Notes under the pieces: generated by a model | Told to the model about the DNA's origin: nothing | The model's database searches: none | Seen by the model: only the letters and a program-made list of their open reading frames with translations | Position numbers and translations under genes: made by a program | From: Spirochaetaceae bacterium | GTDB lineage: Bacteria > Spirochaetota > Spirochaetia > DSM-27196 > SKKC01 | Reading direction: 5' to 3' | DNA: 25,406 nt | Assembly: GCA_003554375.1 (NCBI GenBank) | Contig: PWGF01000177.1 | Coordinates: 1-25,406, forward strand | Part shown: piece after piece, positions 8,009-15,449 of the stretch | Numbering within the stretch: the stretch's first letter is position 1 | Layout: every line of letters starts with the position of its first letter

Positions 8009-8037
8009 ATCGTAGCACCGCTAGAGTCGGCCGTCAA
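8009..8037 (-). promoter_or_regulatory. Predicted sigma-70-type promoter for the epimerase gene
   Basis: On the minus strand TTGACG (8032-8037) and TACGAT (8009-8014) are separated by exactly 17 bases. The -10 element is one half of the palindrome TACGATCGTA at 8005-8014, so a protein binding there would block the promoter. Confidence 0.5.
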
Positions 8038-8164
8038 GCAAAATCTTCACGTTTTTCGCCGCTCATGGGTACGCTTTATTAGGACCGATCAGTGTATTGG
8101 ACGGGCACGTAGGGATTTTGATGGACTTGACTCTCTATACGGCCAAGATCAACTGGTTTCTCTG

Positions 8165-8193
8165 TTGCACAGATCACAGACCTCGTGTACACT
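8165..8193 (+). promoter_or_regulatory. Predicted sigma-70-type promoter for the GntR/LacI regulator
   Basis: TTGCAC (8165-8170) and TACACT (8188-8193) are 17 bases apart. The palindrome GTGTACAC (8185-8192) overlaps the -10 element and could serve autoregulation. The predicted leader is about 40 bases. Confidence 0.5.
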
Positions 8194-8240
8194 CACTCTT
8201 ACTCATACCAACGAGTTTGAGAGATCGGTGAGCGAAGGTG

Positions 8241-9320
8241 ATGAAGAAGTACCAAACCGTTATGGAATCGATCCGGCGAGCCATAGAAGCGGGCACCATT
8301 ACTCCCGGCCAGAAGCTTCCTTCGGAATCGGAGCTCATGGCCAACTTCAATGTCTCTCGGAACGCAGTGCGTCAAGCAGTAAACGAGCTGATCAAAAGTG
8401 GGCTCGTAGAAAGCCGTCACGGGGTGGGGAGCTTTTGTGTGCGCCGTTCGCAGCGTAACTCGATGATGGTCGGTATCGTATGCCTTCGGGTATCCTCCTA
8501 TATCTTCCCCCGAATCATCGATGGATGTAACCGGGCACTCCAGAGCGAAGGCTATCACCTTGTTGTGAACGAGTCGCGCTACGATCTGAATCAGGAGAGC
8601 AGCCTCCTCAACTCACTCCGGCAACAGGGCGTGGATGGAATCATAGTGACTCCCGTGCAGTATCCGGGAGAAACAACAAACGCCAAAGCTCTCTACGAAC
8701 TGGACAGACAGGGAACTCCGGTGGTCTTACTTGACAACGAATATCCGGATTGCCCGCTTTCCAGCGTGGTTCTGGACGACATAGACGCAGGGATGAAGGC
8801 AGCGAAATACCTATGGGAGCGCGGGCACCGTCACGTAGGCATGCTGTATAGCCTCAACTACCGGCCCAAGATTCTTCGGAAGGACGGCGTGGTTCGGTTC
8901 CTTGAGACGAAGGGCGTCGAGCTCAACGACGATTGGCTTGTAGGAATCGAAGGCCAAACCTCACCTGCGCATACCTACCGGCAAATTAGGGAGTTGTTCC
9001 GAGGTCGCGTCACGCTTCCCTCGGCCATGGTCTGTTCCAGCGACGACGAAGCCATAATGTTTATCCACCAGGCGCGACAACACGGCATCCGTGTCCCTGA
9101 AGACGTATCGATTGTCTCATTCGACAACTCAGAAGTGGCGCAGGTGTCGCATCCCCGTCTCACGTCAATTCACCATCCAAGCGAATACATGGGAGAGCTC
9201 GCTGCCAAAATCCTCCTCCAACGCATTCATAACGGGGAATCCGCCCTTCGAACACGTACCGTTGTAGACTCGGTTCTGATTCAGCGCGATTCCGTCCGGA
9301 CCATCACGGAGACGGCCTGA
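8241..9320 (+). CDS. GntR-type DNA-binding domain fused to LacI-type sensor (AraR-like repressor)
   Basis: This 359-residue regulator has two parts. Residues 3-68 are a GntR winged helix: PGQKLPSESELMANFNVSRNAV (written across two motifs, LPSESEL and VSRNAVRQAVNEL) and the wing GLVESRHGVGSF. From about residue 77 a periplasmic-binding-protein-like sensor follows, as in LacI/GalR proteins: MVGIVCLRVSSYIFPRI, QGVDGIIVTP, TPVVLLDNEY, RGHRHVGML, and VPEDVSIVSFDNSEVA near the C-terminus. Bacillus AraR has the same architecture and is released from DNA by its sugar ligand. I use the ATG at 8241; a GTG directly before it is also possible. The ribosome-binding site is weak. It is divergent from the epimerase gene and convergent with the GH4 gene, so it most likely controls the sugar genes of this region. 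The effector is unknown. Confidence 0.94.
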   Translation: MKKYQTVMESIRRAIEAGTITPGQKLPSESELMANFNVSRNAVRQAVNELIKSGLVESRHGVGSFCVRRSQRNSMMVGIVCLRVSSYIFPRIIDGCNRALQSEGYHLVVNESRYDLNQESSLLNSLRQQGVDGIIVTPVQYPGETTNAKALYELDRQGTPVVLLDNEYPDCPLSSVVLDDIDAGMKAAKYLWERGHRHVGMLYSLNYRPKILRKDGVVRFLETKGVELNDDWLVGIEGQTSPAHTYRQIRELFRGRVTLPSAMVCSSDDEAIMFIHQARQHGIRVPEDVSIVSFDNSEVAQVSHPRLTSIHHPSEYMGELAAKILLQRIHNGESALRTRTVVDSVLIQRDSVRTITETA

Positions 9321-9379
9321 GGTTCTCCCGCGGTTTTCGCCATAGCTCACGCGCACCCGTTCACGCACGGCTTTTGCGA

Positions 9380-10861
9380 TCAAGTACCTCGATCGGCCGC
9401 TGCCCCCGGACTCTCCCCTCTCCGGCGCCGATCAAAGCGACGGAGCGCCGCGAGCGGACCGTCGCTCGGAAACGAAGAACGCCGAGGCGTGGCCGGCGCG
9501 TCCGCGCCGACCGGAAGTAGCGGGGCCAGCCCCGAGCTTAGCTCCTCCGGGATCAAACCGGCATTGGCCACGAGGAGCTCGGCAGCGAGCTCCCGAGCCC
9601 GAGGTAAGTCCAACACTGCCTGCGTCAAAGGATCCAATGACACGGCAGCTGCCGCCAGCTCGGGATCCTTCTGCAATGCGGCCGCGACGGTAAGTTGGTG
9701 CACGGGGAGATTCGTTGTGCACAAAGCGGCGAGCTGCGGAGGAAGCATTCCTACCTCAATACCGTGGATGCCTGTTGCACCCACCTGAAGAGGGACCTCT
9801 ACGGCAGCGTAGGAAGGAAGGTTTCCTATAAGCTGCGCGCTGTTCACGACATTCCCGTACACCTGGACAGACTGACCGCGATGAAGTGCCGTGACAATGG
9901 TGGCACCGTAATCGCCACTGCGCTTTGCAAGCGTACCGTCCTCAAAGCGGAGATAGTCCGCGTGTGCGAGGCGCTCCTGAAGGTACGACGCGTAACGGTG
10001 GTAAATACCGGATGCGCCCGCGTACCCCGGAGCCTGACCGTACCGCCGTCGCGCCTCTGCGTCCCGCCGAAACCACGGAAGCATGTCTGAAAGATGACCG
10101 GAGGTCTCGGTGGGAATATACCCAAAGTGTTGAAGCACTTCAGCCCGCGCAGGTTCCGCGGCTCGCCATTCCGCGCGGGTCATTCTCTCTCGAAAAAGAG
10201 GATATAGGTCCCGGCCGGCATGCTCGATCCGAAGTGCCCAACACATGTGGTTGATCCCTGCGAAGTGGGTTTGCAGCTGTTGCGGAGCGAGCTCCAAGCA
10301 CTCTCCGATCAGTTCGCGAGTAGCTTCTATACCGCCGCAGAGCCCAACGCATCCGCGAATACCGAGCGAATCCGCCGCCATAACTAAAGGCGCCATCGGA
10401 TTGACATACGTGAGAAGCGGCGCTTCAGGGCAGAGCTCACGGTAGTCCCGGGCAACGTCCTCGAGCACCGCGATGTTTCGCAACCCCTTCATGATCCCGG
10501 TAGGCCCCATCGCATCCCCGATACATATGTCGAGCCCGTACGACGTCGCGATCCGGTAGTCCGCATCGAATGCCGAGAAGCCACCGCCGTCGAACAGAGC
10601 GAGCACATAATCAGCATTGGACAACGCCTCTCGCCGGCTGGTCGTGGCGCGAATCACTGTCTGGAGTCCGTTTTGGCGAACCGCTCGCAGCGCCCACCGC
10701 TCTACCACCCCAAGGCGCTCCTGATGAGGAGCCATGAGTGTCAGAACCGCCCCGTCGAGCTCCGTCTGGCTGAGGAGATCGTTGATGATGGAAGGACCGA
10801 GCGATATGCTTCCCGCCCCCAAGATGGCGATCCGTGGTCCGCCGGATTGCCCACTCTCCAT
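9380..10861 (-). CDS. Glycoside hydrolase family 4 enzyme (alpha-galactosidase/alpha-glucosidase-like)
   Basis: This 493-residue cytoplasmic enzyme shows GH4 hallmarks. There is an N-terminal NAD-binding loop ILGAGSISLG (residues 13-22), YVNPMAP (153-159), VGLCGG with the metal-ligand Cys175, and FAGINH with His205. GYIPTETSGHLSDMLPWF strongly resembles the MelA-type subgroup. GH4 enzymes cleave glycosidic bonds by transient NAD+ oxidation at C3, elimination and re-reduction, and need Mn2+. The residue after the metal Cys is Gly rather than the common His. The C-terminal 30 or so residues are Arg/Ala-rich and atypical. I choose the ATG at 10861 (AGGAG nine bases upstream) over the in-frame TTG at 10870, which abuts that site. 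It converges on the regulator gene 59 bases away. Linkage and sugar specificity are not determined. Confidence 0.92.
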   Translation of the reverse strand: MESGQSGGPRIAILGAGSISLGPSIINDLLSQTELDGAVLTLMAPHQERLGVVERWALRAVRQNGLQTVIRATTSRREALSNADYVLALFDGGGFSAFDADYRIATSYGLDICIGDAMGPTGIMKGLRNIAVLEDVARDYRELCPEAPLLTYVNPMAPLVMAADSLGIRGCVGLCGGIEATRELIGECLELAPQQLQTHFAGINHMCWALRIEHAGRDLYPLFRERMTRAEWRAAEPARAEVLQHFGYIPTETSGHLSDMLPWFRRDAEARRRYGQAPGYAGASGIYHRYASYLQERLAHADYLRFEDGTLAKRSGDYGATIVTALHRGQSVQVYGNVVNSAQLIGNLPSYAAVEVPLQVGATGIHGIEVGMLPPQLAALCTTNLPVHQLTVAAALQKDPELAAAAVSLDPLTQAVLDLPRARELAAELLVANAGLIPEELSSGLAPLLPVGADAPATPRRSSFPSDGPLAALRRFDRRRRGESPGAAADRGT

Positions 10862-11010
10862 AGGCTTCAACTCCTGTCGGACTTTTGGTCAGCTTCCGAA
10901 CCGCCGGGGAACACTCCTTGCACCGTTGCGGTTCTGCCCCATTCTCCCATGGTCTTCCGACCGAGTCCACTGTAGCCGTTTGATCGGACGAGGACGCAGG
11001 GCAAACGCAG

Positions 11011-11520
11011 TTGGTCAACGACTCTATAAGCGTGGCGGCGCGTGACCTGGGGGTCATCGTCATGAAGCCGATGTGCGGTAGGGAGTTCCGCGATGCTGAG
11101 CTCGCTTTCCGGTTTCTGAGCGGGGCTCCCCGGCTGGTCCCGATTCCGGGGATCGAAACGACAGCGGAGATCGAAGAGATCGTGCGCGTCGTGGAGGAAC
11201 GGCGCGGTTTGGAGGGAGATGCCCGTCGCCGTGCGGAGGAGACCGCGCGGCGGCTGGGAACCGCGTTCTGCCGAAGGTGCGGATACTGCCGGCCGTGCCC
11301 GGAAGGGATCCCGGTGACCGCGGCTATGACCTTCGCGGGGCTTCGCAAGCGAATGCCGGAAGAGAAACTGAGGAACGACTTCGCACCGAAACTCGCGCGG
11401 ACGCTTCCCAACTGCACGGAGTGCGGTACGTGCGAGGAGGCGTGCCCCTACGACCTCCCGACCATCGAGCGAATTCGAGCGGTGCGTCAGGAGGTCAAGG
11501 AATTGGTCAGGACGGCATAG
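11011..11520 (+). pseudogene. Truncated aldo/keto reductase, C-terminal part with ferredoxin-like 4Fe-4S motifs
   Basis: The frame ending at 11520 encodes only the C-terminal half of a 4Fe-4S-containing aldo/keto reductase. It has GVIVMKPMCGREF and LVPIPGIET from the end of the TIM barrel, then FCRRCGYCRPCPEGIPV and NCTECGTCEEACPYDLP, two clusters of cysteines typical of the C-terminal ferredoxin-like extension. Full-length relatives are about 350 to 400 residues and carry the catalytic Tyr, Asp and Lys in the first half; none of that is present. The same frame has a stop at 10981, and codons 10984-11010 are not reductase-like. The only starts are a TTG at 11011 without a ribosome-binding site or internal ATGs. 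It is best read as a 5'-deleted remnant whose break lies near 11000. A separately expressed fragment cannot be fully excluded. Confidence 0.8.
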
Positions 11521-11535
11521 GCCGGCGGGCCGGCC
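11520..11535. repeat. GC palindrome at the end of the reductase remnant
   Basis: GGCCGGC (11520-11526) and GCCGGCC (11529-11535) are perfect inverted arms around two bases, beginning at the last base of the stop codon. A second 10-base palindrome, GGCGGCCGCC, follows in the same GC-rich 172-base gap. No T-tract follows, so terminator function is doubtful. Confidence 0.35.
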
Positions 11536-11692
11536 CCTCCGCGGTGCCGGCGGCGGCCGCCAAGGTCAGGCCCTTCGCCGAGGCTGGGGCCGGATTGCCC
11601 AGGGGCGTAAAACCCGGGAGCGGCGAGCGCTTGCTCGGAGCGTGTCCCCGCCTTCCGGTAGTTACGCCACCGGGTGAGCGGAAGGGCGGCAT

Positions 11693-12673
11693 TCACGACA
11701 TTGACTTGCTCGCCGCTCCCGAAGGGGCGGGAGCTCCCAGGGGGCCGGCACTCCCGGAAGCGCGGACTCCCGCCGGTTCGGCCGACATCGGATTTATGGG
11801 AGCCAGGGCGAAGGAAAGGTGCTCGGCCACCTTTGGGACGGCTTTGCTTGCCGTGGCGGCCAGGCCTTCCGCACTGTCGTCCAGCACAGCGGCGCCTTCC
11901 ACGACCACCCCCGCCGAGGCAATCAGCACGATGGATATCACGAGGCCGATGAGCAGCGACAGCTTGACCCGGGCCGGCATGTAGCCCCAGAAGGCGGTCC
12001 AGAAGCTGTCGAACGACCGCGCGAAATCGAACTGCGAGGGACGCATGAGAGACCTGTCGCTCCCCGAGCTGAACATAGCGACCTGCGCATTCTCGATACG
12101 GTTGACCGGCTTGCCGTCATACTCCACCCAGACGTGCGTCGGTGAGACCGAAAAGCTGTAAGGGATCCCCCGCGATTCGAGAACCGACGCGAGGACGAGT
12201 AGCTGAGTCTTGCAGTCACCCGCCATGGCGGCGAACGCTTCCTGCACGGTGGGGAAATACCACGGCCTGTTGTACGTCACCCAGTCGTACTGGTAGGGGA
12301 ACTCGCTTCTGACGAGGGTATCGATCTCATGCGCGTTTACGGCATCGGCAAAGAGCGCGGAAAAGGCGGCGGCGTACTCGGCATCAACCGGGGGATTGAA
12401 TACACGATAGACGCTGCGCGCCAGATCCATCGGGCTCGGATAGAGAGTAAGAAGAACCCACACGAAAAAGAAAACCACCCCGACGAGCCGGAGCCTGCGA
12501 GTTCTCCTGACACGCTGGGACCCAGTTCGACCGGGCTTTCGCCAAAGAAGCCGAGCCTGGCCGAGCTGGGCCTGACCCGTCTTGTGCCGTGGGGAATCGG
12601 CCTGACACCAGCTATGCTGAATCGGTTTGTGCTGATGGAGCACCCTTATGGAAGTACCTGCTGCGTTGTTCAT
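11693..12673 (-). CDS. Membrane-anchored transglutaminase-like (papain-fold) protein
   Basis: This 326-residue protein has a transglutaminase-like core. MAGDCKTQ places a nucleophilic Cys at 154, THVWVEYDGK a His at 180, and NRIEN (191-195) offers the third polar residue. A basic, Arg-rich N-terminal segment of about 60 residues leads into one membrane helix (LVGVVFFFVWVLLTLYP). A second helix (LSLLIGLVISIVLIASAGVV) follows the core, so the catalytic part probably faces the periplasm. The C-terminal tail is Ala/Gly/Pro-rich. I choose the ATG at 12673 because AAAGGTGG lies six bases upstream; a longer frame to 12754 has no such support. Bacterial members act as peptidases or peptidoglycan/protein cross-link modifiers, but the activity here is unknown. 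It is an isolated minus-strand gene with GC-rich surroundings. Confidence 0.72.
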   Translation of the reverse strand: MNNAAGTSIRVLHQHKPIQHSWCQADSPRHKTGQAQLGQARLLWRKPGRTGSQRVRRTRRLRLVGVVFFFVWVLLTLYPSPMDLARSVYRVFNPPVDAEYAAAFSALFADAVNAHEIDTLVRSEFPYQYDWVTYNRPWYFPTVQEAFAAMAGDCKTQLLVLASVLESRGIPYSFSVSPTHVWVEYDGKPVNRIENAQVAMFSSGSDRSLMRPSQFDFARSFDSFWTAFWGYMPARVKLSLLIGLVISIVLIASAGVVVEGAAVLDDSAEGLAATASKAVPKVAEHLSFALAPINPMSAEPAGVRASGSAGPLGAPAPSGAASKSMS

Positions 12674-13029
12674 GTGCACCCACCTTTCGCCACCGCTGAG
12701 AGGAAGACCGCTTCGCCGGGGCTTGAACTCCGGATACAGTTCAGCGAATGTCAAGATTGTATCAAGATATTGTCAACCGAACAACAACGGGAGCATACAA
12801 AGGTTACCGATTGCACGCTCGGAGAGCCCAGGCGCTCCCGCGACCGTTACCGCGGCGCAACGAAGGGTCATGGAGCGTACCGACGCGCAAAAGGAGCAAG
12901 CACGGGGTGGGGGCAGCTTCGGGTGGTGCGGCCGGCTTCGGGGCGGCCGCCGGCATCGGGGCGGCCGCCGGCTTCGGGGTGGGCGGCCGCCGGCTTCGGG
13001 GTGAGCGGCCGGCATTGGGGGGGCGGCCG
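12674..13029. other. 356-base intergenic region with AT-rich promoter-like patch and GC repeats
   Basis: The part next to the transglutaminase-like gene is AT-rich. On the minus strand it carries two TTGACA hexamers (12771-12776 and 12749-12754) and a TACAAT (12756-12761) that has TTGTTC 17 bases upstream (12779-12784). One of these probably forms that gene's promoter. The part next to the cyclase stop codon is the GC tandem-repeat array at 12929-13029. Plus-strand reading frames through here are low-complexity and run on into the antisense of the cyclase gene, so I do not call a gene. Confidence 0.5.
12929..13029. repeat. GC-rich tandem repeat (units of 15 to 22 bases)
   Basis: Five consecutive units each begin with CGGCCG and continue to a GGCTTC/GGCATC/GGCATT core and a run of G. 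The units are 12929-12943 (15), 12944-12961 (18), 12962-12983 (22), 12984-13005 (22) and 13006-13023 (18), followed by a partial unit ending at the cyclase stop codon. Each unit contains the palindrome CGGCCG. A minisatellite-like origin by slippage is likely; a role in 3'-end structure of the cyclase mRNA is possible. Confidence 0.75.
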
Positions 13030-15351
13030 TCACGGATGCCGGATATCCATCGACAGGACGCCGTCCCAGTTGCCGGCAATCCCATACGCCTGAAACCGGC
13101 GAGCCTCTTGCAGGTAGATAGCGGCTGCGCGGTCATCCGGATCGCTCTCCAGCACACGGGAGAAATGATCGGCCGCATCAGCGAAGCGACGGTCGAAATA
13201 CGCAAACATTCCCTGTTCGAACTCGCTTTGCGTAGCCCGGCGCAGCTCGGTTGGATAGTCGGCGCCGGCGAAGAGCTCGAAGCAGGCGACGACCTCCGAC
13301 TTCCCTTTGATCCGGACCCGTCCCAAAAAACGAAACGGGCAAGTGGCAGGGTCCTCGAGCTCCATGATGACCCGTTCCGACACCAGCACAGGCGTGCGAA
13401 ACTCCTTCGTCAGCGACTCCAGTCGCGCCGCCACGTTCACGGTATCCGAAAGGACCGTCGTCTCGATTCGATCGTGCTCGCCGATCGTTCCCATCATGAC
13501 CTCGCCCGTATGAATTCCGATTCCGACGCTGATGGGAGGCCCTCCTGCCGTGGCCCGCTGCCGGTTGTAGACAGAAATCTGGTCCTGGATTTCGATTGCA
13601 GCCCGGACCGCATCGTCCCCGCTGTTGGGGAAAAGCGCCATAACTCCGTCACCTATGAACTTATCCACGAAGCCTGCGTTGCGTCGCACGATTGGCGCGA
13701 TGCGACTTAAGTACGAGTTGATGAACCCGAACGTCTCGGCCGGCGTCATCCGTTCTGAGAGCAGCGAGAAGGACCTGATGTCAACGAACATAACGGTGAG
13801 CTCTTCAGCGATGTTCTCGCCGAGCTCGACATCGGAGAGTGACTTTTTACCGAGATACTGAAGAAACTCCGTCGGCACGAACTTCCGATTGGACTCGACC
13901 AACTGCTGGAGTTCCCGAGAGAACCGTGTACGCTCCAAGCTCATTGTTCGCAGTCGCTCCGCTAGACCGAGGGTGAGAACGATCATCATGGCAAGCATGC
14001 CGATCTCCTGGCCATAGAGTGTCAGCAGATTCTGCGGAAGAAGTCCCATGCCGCGGAGCGCGAAACCGATCACACCAACCAAGAAGAACGCCAGAGCAGC
14101 CGCGAAAAAGACCTCCGGTCTGCCGGGGCGGCTTCGCCGCAGTAGGCTCAACAGCGCAGTTGCCACATACAGCACGGCGACTGAAGCGGCGAATACCGAC
14201 AACACGGTGAGCGCGGCAGGCGCCGGTGTGACAAGGCCTGCGACGGCAACGACTACGCACAGAACGTGCATGGCTCGGAAGACGTACTGAGTTCGCGGAA
14301 GCCGCTCGCGGAGGTGAAGATACGTCTCTACGAAACGCCCCAGAAATAGCAGTGCGCCTGCTCCGGCTACTACGTAGACGTTGAACTTCCAGTAAGTAGT
14401 CTCAGGGCGCAAGACCGTGAAGAGCATACCGCTCTGTACCGATTCAAAGAGCACGGCAAACAGGGCAAAACCGGAGAAGTACAAAGGGATGCGATCCCGT
14501 TGGTACAGCCCGACGGCAATATGCACAACGGAAATCAGAAGCAACACGGCAAAATAGGCGGCCAAGCGCCCGTAATCGAAAGCAGCCTTCCGGGCAAAAG
14601 CCGGCTGCCCATGCACCGTCAAGGGGAAGCGCATGGTACCGCGCGTCTCAAAGCGGAGATAGACCAACTCCTCTGCCCCACCGTCCATATGTATGGAAGC
14701 AGCGAGATTCCGGAACTCGATGGGACGTTCCCGAAACGGGACGTGATCTCCGAGATGCAGGCGTTCGCTGCCTGCAACCGCGCCGAGAGGTGCACCGTTC
14801 CCCATCCCCACTTCCGAGCTCTCTCCCCCGGCTCTGTGCCGGCGGCCTTCTGCCCCGACCTCGTCGACCACGGCCGTCTCATGTTCGGGTCGTGCGTTCG
14901 AGCCGGCCGAAGCTTCCGCCGGCGATTCCCCCTGGAGCTGGAGATAGATCTCCATCGAGTCGGCAAGCGGGTAGTCGAGCTCGAGCACCCATTCATGAGC
15001 GTACTCCATCGCCGACTGCAGCGTGAATCTGACCCAAAATGCGTCTGTCCGGAAGCCGTACCTGGTTGATCGGCCATCGATAGGCAGAAAACGCTCGCTA
15101 TACGGGGGCAAGGTAACATCCCGGATTCCGAGCTCTCGAGTGGGGTCTTTGAGTATCTCCAGCTCTTCGGTCAACCGAAGGGACTCTTTGGGGCCGGCAA
15201 GCACGGCGGGCGGGACGCCGACGTCCACCATACCGCCGGCATCCGTAAGGTGCAACGGGCCGGGATCCTCGGTTGATACGCTTCCGACACCGCACCCGGC
15301 AAGGAGAACGCCCAGCGAGACGGTCAGAACGCTCAGCATCGCTCGCCTCAT
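13030..15351 (-). CDS. 7TMR-DISM receptor-type adenylate/guanylate cyclase (class III), predicted lipoprotein
   Basis: This 773-residue membrane signalling protein converts an extracellular cue into a cyclic nucleotide. It starts with a lipoprotein signal ending in LLAGC (Cys20). An extracellular 7TMR-DISMED2-like domain follows (YGFRTDAFWVRFTL, WVLELDYPLADSMEIYL), then seven hydrophobic helices, a short linker, and a class III cyclase domain. That domain has metal Asp524 (MFVDIRSF) and Asp568 (FIGDG). Lys564 and Asp636 (SDTVNVAARLES) form the pair that favours ATP, so adenylate cyclase is predicted. A TPR-like helix pair closes the C-terminus. A polar insertion of about 65 residues (near 140-205) interrupts the sensor domain. 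I prefer the ATG at 15351, which gives a textbook signal peptide and lies just after TATAAT. An ATG at 15411 with AAGGTG upstream is an alternative adding 20 residues. Confidence 0.93.
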   Translation of the reverse strand: MRRAMLSVLTVSLGVLLAGCGVGSVSTEDPGPLHLTDAGGMVDVGVPPAVLAGPKESLRLTEELEILKDPTRELGIRDVTLPPYSERFLPIDGRSTRYGFRTDAFWVRFTLQSAMEYAHEWVLELDYPLADSMEIYLQLQGESPAEASAGSNARPEHETAVVDEVGAEGRRHRAGGESSEVGMGNGAPLGAVAGSERLHLGDHVPFRERPIEFRNLAASIHMDGGAEELVYLRFETRGTMRFPLTVHGQPAFARKAAFDYGRLAAYFAVLLLISVVHIAVGLYQRDRIPLYFSGFALFAVLFESVQSGMLFTVLRPETTYWKFNVYVVAGAGALLFLGRFVETYLHLRERLPRTQYVFRAMHVLCVVVAVAGLVTPAPAALTVLSVFAASVAVLYVATALLSLLRRSRPGRPEVFFAAALAFFLVGVIGFALRGMGLLPQNLLTLYGQEIGMLAMMIVLTLGLAERLRTMSLERTRFSRELQQLVESNRKFVPTEFLQYLGKKSLSDVELGENIAEELTVMFVDIRSFSLLSERMTPAETFGFINSYLSRIAPIVRRNAGFVDKFIGDGVMALFPNSGDDAVRAAIEIQDQISVYNRQRATAGGPPISVGIGIHTGEVMMGTIGEHDRIETTVLSDTVNVAARLESLTKEFRTPVLVSERVIMELEDPATCPFRFLGRVRIKGKSEVVACFELFAGADYPTELRRATQSEFEQGMFAYFDRRFADAADHFSRVLESDPDDRAAAIYLQEARRFQAYGIAGNWDGVLSMDIRHP

Positions 15352-15358
15352 GCTCGCA

Positions 15359-15364
15359 ATTATA
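15359..15364 (-). promoter_or_regulatory. -10 element directly before the cyclase start
   Basis: A perfect TATAAT on the minus strand ends eight bases before the ATG at 15351. Its expected start point is the base before or the A of that ATG, so the mRNA would be leaderless. The matching -35 region (TATGCA, 15382-15387) is poor. If translation begins at 15411 instead, this element is inside the gene and meaningless. Confidence 0.4.
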
Positions 15365-15401
15365 GACGGCTCCGATCGATCTGCATAGCAAATCGTTGAG
15401 C

Positions 15402-15430
15402 TTGACCCCATCCTGGATACACCTTACGCT
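15402..15430 (+). promoter_or_regulatory. Predicted promoter of the TIGR03546/TIGR03545 operon
   Basis: TTGACC (15402-15407) and TACGCT (15425-15430) are separated by 17 bases, giving an expected start near 15437 and a leader of about 13 bases before the GTG at 15450. It overlaps the region containing the divergent cyclase start. Confidence 0.4.
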
Positions 15431-15449
15431 TGCACCTTGGGGGTGCACT

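Larger units (their letters stand above)
7803..8240. other. Divergent regulatory region, epimerase / GntR-LacI regulator
   Basis: This 438-base spacer has no credible gene. It contains a predicted minus-strand promoter (8009-8037), a predicted plus-strand promoter (8165-8193), two 11-base direct repeats (7974-7997), a 10-base palindrome TACGATCGTA (8005-8014), an 8-base palindrome GTGTACAC (8185-8192) and a GC hairpin-like sequence around 7922-7941 with one bulge. Predicted leaders are about 200 bases for the epimerase and about 40 for the regulator. Confidence 0.6.

Noticed and set aside
10611..11417. 268-codon minus-strand frame opposite the reductase remnant and overlapping the GH4 N-terminus
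   Set aside because: Ser/Arg-rich translation with no family resemblance. The opposite strand carries clear ferredoxin-like cysteine clusters, and the other half overlaps the GH4 Rossmann domain.
12929..13029. Possible CRISPR array
   Set aside because: Units are contiguous, of uneven length and without unique spacers; no cas genes are present.
12748..13710. 320-codon plus-strand frame through the GC repeats and antisense to the cyclase
   Set aside because: The first part is repeat-derived Gly/Ala/Arg sequence and the rest is antisense to the cyclase catalytic domain.
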